Notes under the pieces: model-generated | Seen by the model: the letters and a program-made list of their open reading frames with translations, nothing else | Told to the model about the DNA's origin: nothing | The model's database searches: none | IMG/VR virus record: IMGVR_UViG_3300005915_000106 | Location: 1 to 24,793 of that record | Length of the DNA stretch: 24,793 bases | Strand: one strand, 5' to 3' | Source of the DNA: a virus | Shown here: positions 23,354 to 24,793 of the stretch, piece by piece | Layout: every line of letters starts with the position of its first letter | Position numbering within the stretch: position 1 is the first letter of the stretch | Made by a program: the position numbers and the translations under genes

Positions 23354-24727
23354 TTAAAACGTTCGTAATATTCCGTTACAGTCTTTCATATATTCAAACC
23401 CCGCCGTACCGGGTTCAATTTTCTCATAGTACCTGCTCGGTATTTTGCTCCGGACATATTCGGATAGCCGTGACTGAGATACGTTTGCCGTCTTGCTGTT
23501 GAACACAATACCCTTATAGTCTACGTCTCCAGCATATCTATTTACCAGCATACGCTTTATGACTGCATATCCTGCGGTTATTCCCGGACGTATTGTCAGG
23601 CGGATAGAGTCGCCATCATAAAGCGTACCGGGACTGATGTAATCAGTATAGCTGTATTCACAAGACGGTTTTTCATACTGCATCGGCGTGCACATTTCGG
23701 CGGAAAACGGGTTGAGTTTTAACGCGATGTATAGTTTAGCATCAGCCTTTCTGTCTAACTCAGAAACCATTTTTGTCAGCGCCGCGATATCGCGCATAAC
23801 CGTATCCGGTGTTTCCCACGGAAAACCTATAATACAATTGCAGATAAGCGCGACGCCGCCCGATACGGTATCAAGTATTTCCGCTATGGTGTTTTTTACA
23901 TCCGCATCCTTGAGCGGTCGGTTTACCCGATGCCGCGTTTCTTCCGTAAGGCCATCGAATGCGCTTATGTACATCCCCGGCTTTTTAATGTCTAAGTAAT
24001 TCCAAAAATCTTCTACGTGCTTCCCGCCCTGTGCTGTATAGTGCTGATTGGTTTTCCGTGTCCAGGTATACTGACAGTAAGCACACCGCATCTTGCAGCC
24101 GCAGGCCGATTCTCCCGGCATCAGATATTTATATTTTCCATATTCATATTCTCCCTCGATATCCGGGTCTTTGCTCTTCCTCCACACGTTCGGGAAGTCT
24201 GCCCCGGCGAGGATAAAGTTAATCTGCCCCTCGGCCCTGCCCCACACCGCAACGTCGATATAGTCCTTTACTACCTTGATGTTATGCACTCCCGCTCCGC
24301 CGATGATTATCTCTGCGTTTCTACTTTCCGGTGCCCTTGTTTCGAGAGAAAAAATGAGGTTTTCGATATCATACACCGACGTGATCGGTACAAGGATATT
24401 GTCATATTGATTTATTTGTTCAGGAAAGCAGAAGTCATAGGGCCGGTTTATCTCGCCAAGGATTCCGCGCAACCCGAGGTATGGCAAATCTCCGAATGTC
24501 TTGCCGCCTATCTTTCGGCGCTGCGTAAAGTCTGACAGCATGAGCACGGCGGTATCTGCGCGATTGCGCTTTACAAGGAGGTTGGGAATAAACTTAAATG
24601 ATAAATCTTTCCCGCGGCTCACGGCGGTCCTGCACTCCCGGCACGCCCCCTCGTATATGCCGCGATCCTTTCTGTAGTAAAATGCTGACAGAGGCTTTAG
24701 CTGTTTGCACTTCGTACACTTTTTCAT
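23354..24727 (-). CDS. Radical SAM protein with N-terminal zinc ribbon and B12-binding-like region
   Basis: About 457 residues from the ATG at 24727; an open frame extends to 24790, but GGGGG 13 nt upstream of the ATG and the zinc ribbon right after it favour the shorter form. Residues 4-32 hold CTKC...CREC, a ribbon common in phage DNA-associated enzymes. At 140-170 IIIGGAGVHNIKVVKDYIDV and VWGRAEGQ resemble the 'GG......d.vv.GegE' part of B12-binding radical SAM proteins. The cluster motif is CKMRCAYC (C211, C215, C218; CX3CX2C), followed by ISAFDGLTEETRHRVNRPL and CNCIIGFPWETP, typical for the radical SAM barrel. Substrate unknown; methylation or another C-H modification is plausible. It lies directly upstream of the packaging genes. 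Confidence 0.85.
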   Translation of the reverse strand: MKKCTKCKQLKPLSAFYYRKDRGIYEGACRECRTAVSRGKDLSFKFIPNLLVKRNRADTAVLMLSDFTQRRKIGGKTFGDLPYLGLRGILGEINRPYDFCFPEQINQYDNILVPITSVYDIENLIFSLETRAPESRNAEIIIGGAGVHNIKVVKDYIDVAVWGRAEGQINFILAGADFPNVWRKSKDPDIEGEYEYGKYKYLMPGESACGCKMRCAYCQYTWTRKTNQHYTAQGGKHVEDFWNYLDIKKPGMYISAFDGLTEETRHRVNRPLKDADVKNTIAEILDTVSGGVALICNCIIGFPWETPDTVMRDIAALTKMVSELDRKADAKLYIALKLNPFSAEMCTPMQYEKPSCEYSYTDYISPGTLYDGDSIRLTIRPGITAGYAVIKRMLVNRYAGDVDYKGIVFNSKTANVSQSRLSEYVRSKIPSRYYEKIEPGTAGFEYMKDCNGILRTF

Positions 24728-24793
24728 ACGATTATCATAACCCCCTACAAAATAACTTTCTAATCTGCAATTTTGACCGCGTGCACGCAAGCC

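Overview
The window is about 24.8 kb of the structural (late) region of a tailed dsDNA bacteriophage or prophage, with siphovirus-like, HK97-type head genes. Every convincing gene lies on the minus strand, so transcription runs from the right end of the window to the left. Genes are packed with ATGA, GTGA and TAATG stop-start overlaps and have purine-rich Shine-Dalgarno sites, which indicates a bacterial host. No host gene, tRNA or integrase is visible, so I cannot name the host or say whether the phage is integrated.

Layout in transcription order (right to left): a radical SAM protein with an N-terminal zinc ribbon; small terminase (P27-like); an uncertain small ORF; a PAPS-reductase-like protein; large terminase; then a self-contained cassette at about 20194-18641; then portal, ClpP-type head protease, HK97-fold major capsid protein, a small beta-rich protein, three consecutive related beta-sandwich proteins (two are full-length duplicates), a small head protein, a head-tail connector carrying an extra inserted domain, head closure protein, gp10-like tail completion protein, tail terminator, a glycosyltransferase, a methyltransferase, a zinc-ribbon protein, tail tube protein, the frameshifted tail assembly chaperone pair (G/GT), tape measure protein, and a giant tail fibre/tailspike-like protein that runs off the left edge.

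The most important feature is the cassette between the large terminase and the portal. It begins with a near-consensus sigma70-type promoter, followed by a structured leader of about 120 nt ending in a terminator-like hairpin. Next come an array of exact 36-nt units, a 302-aa protein whose C-terminal half resembles the IS110-transposase/Nop-type domain but which shows no nuclease domain, a second array of the same 36-nt units starting one base after its stop codon, and a hairpin terminator fused to the last repeat. Each unit holds two conserved 10-nt boxes and two variable 8-nt segments. This architecture matches the recently described TIGR-Tas systems (tandem interspaced guide RNA arrays with dual-spacer, 36-nt guides and a Nop-domain Tas protein), and the protein best fits the nuclease-less TasA type. 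The phage would thus carry its own RNA-guided DNA-recognition module inside its late operon. Unusual points are the arrays on both sides of tas, the dedicated promoter with a structured and possibly attenuated leader, and the terL/portal location.

Other notable features are a textbook -1 programmed frameshift (A AAA AAC plus an 8-bp stem) in the tail chaperone, probable capsid-decoration gene amplification, and metabolic or modification enzymes (radical SAM, PAPS reductase, glycosyltransferase, methyltransferase) placed inside packaging and tail modules. All function calls come from reading the sequence; no database search was run.
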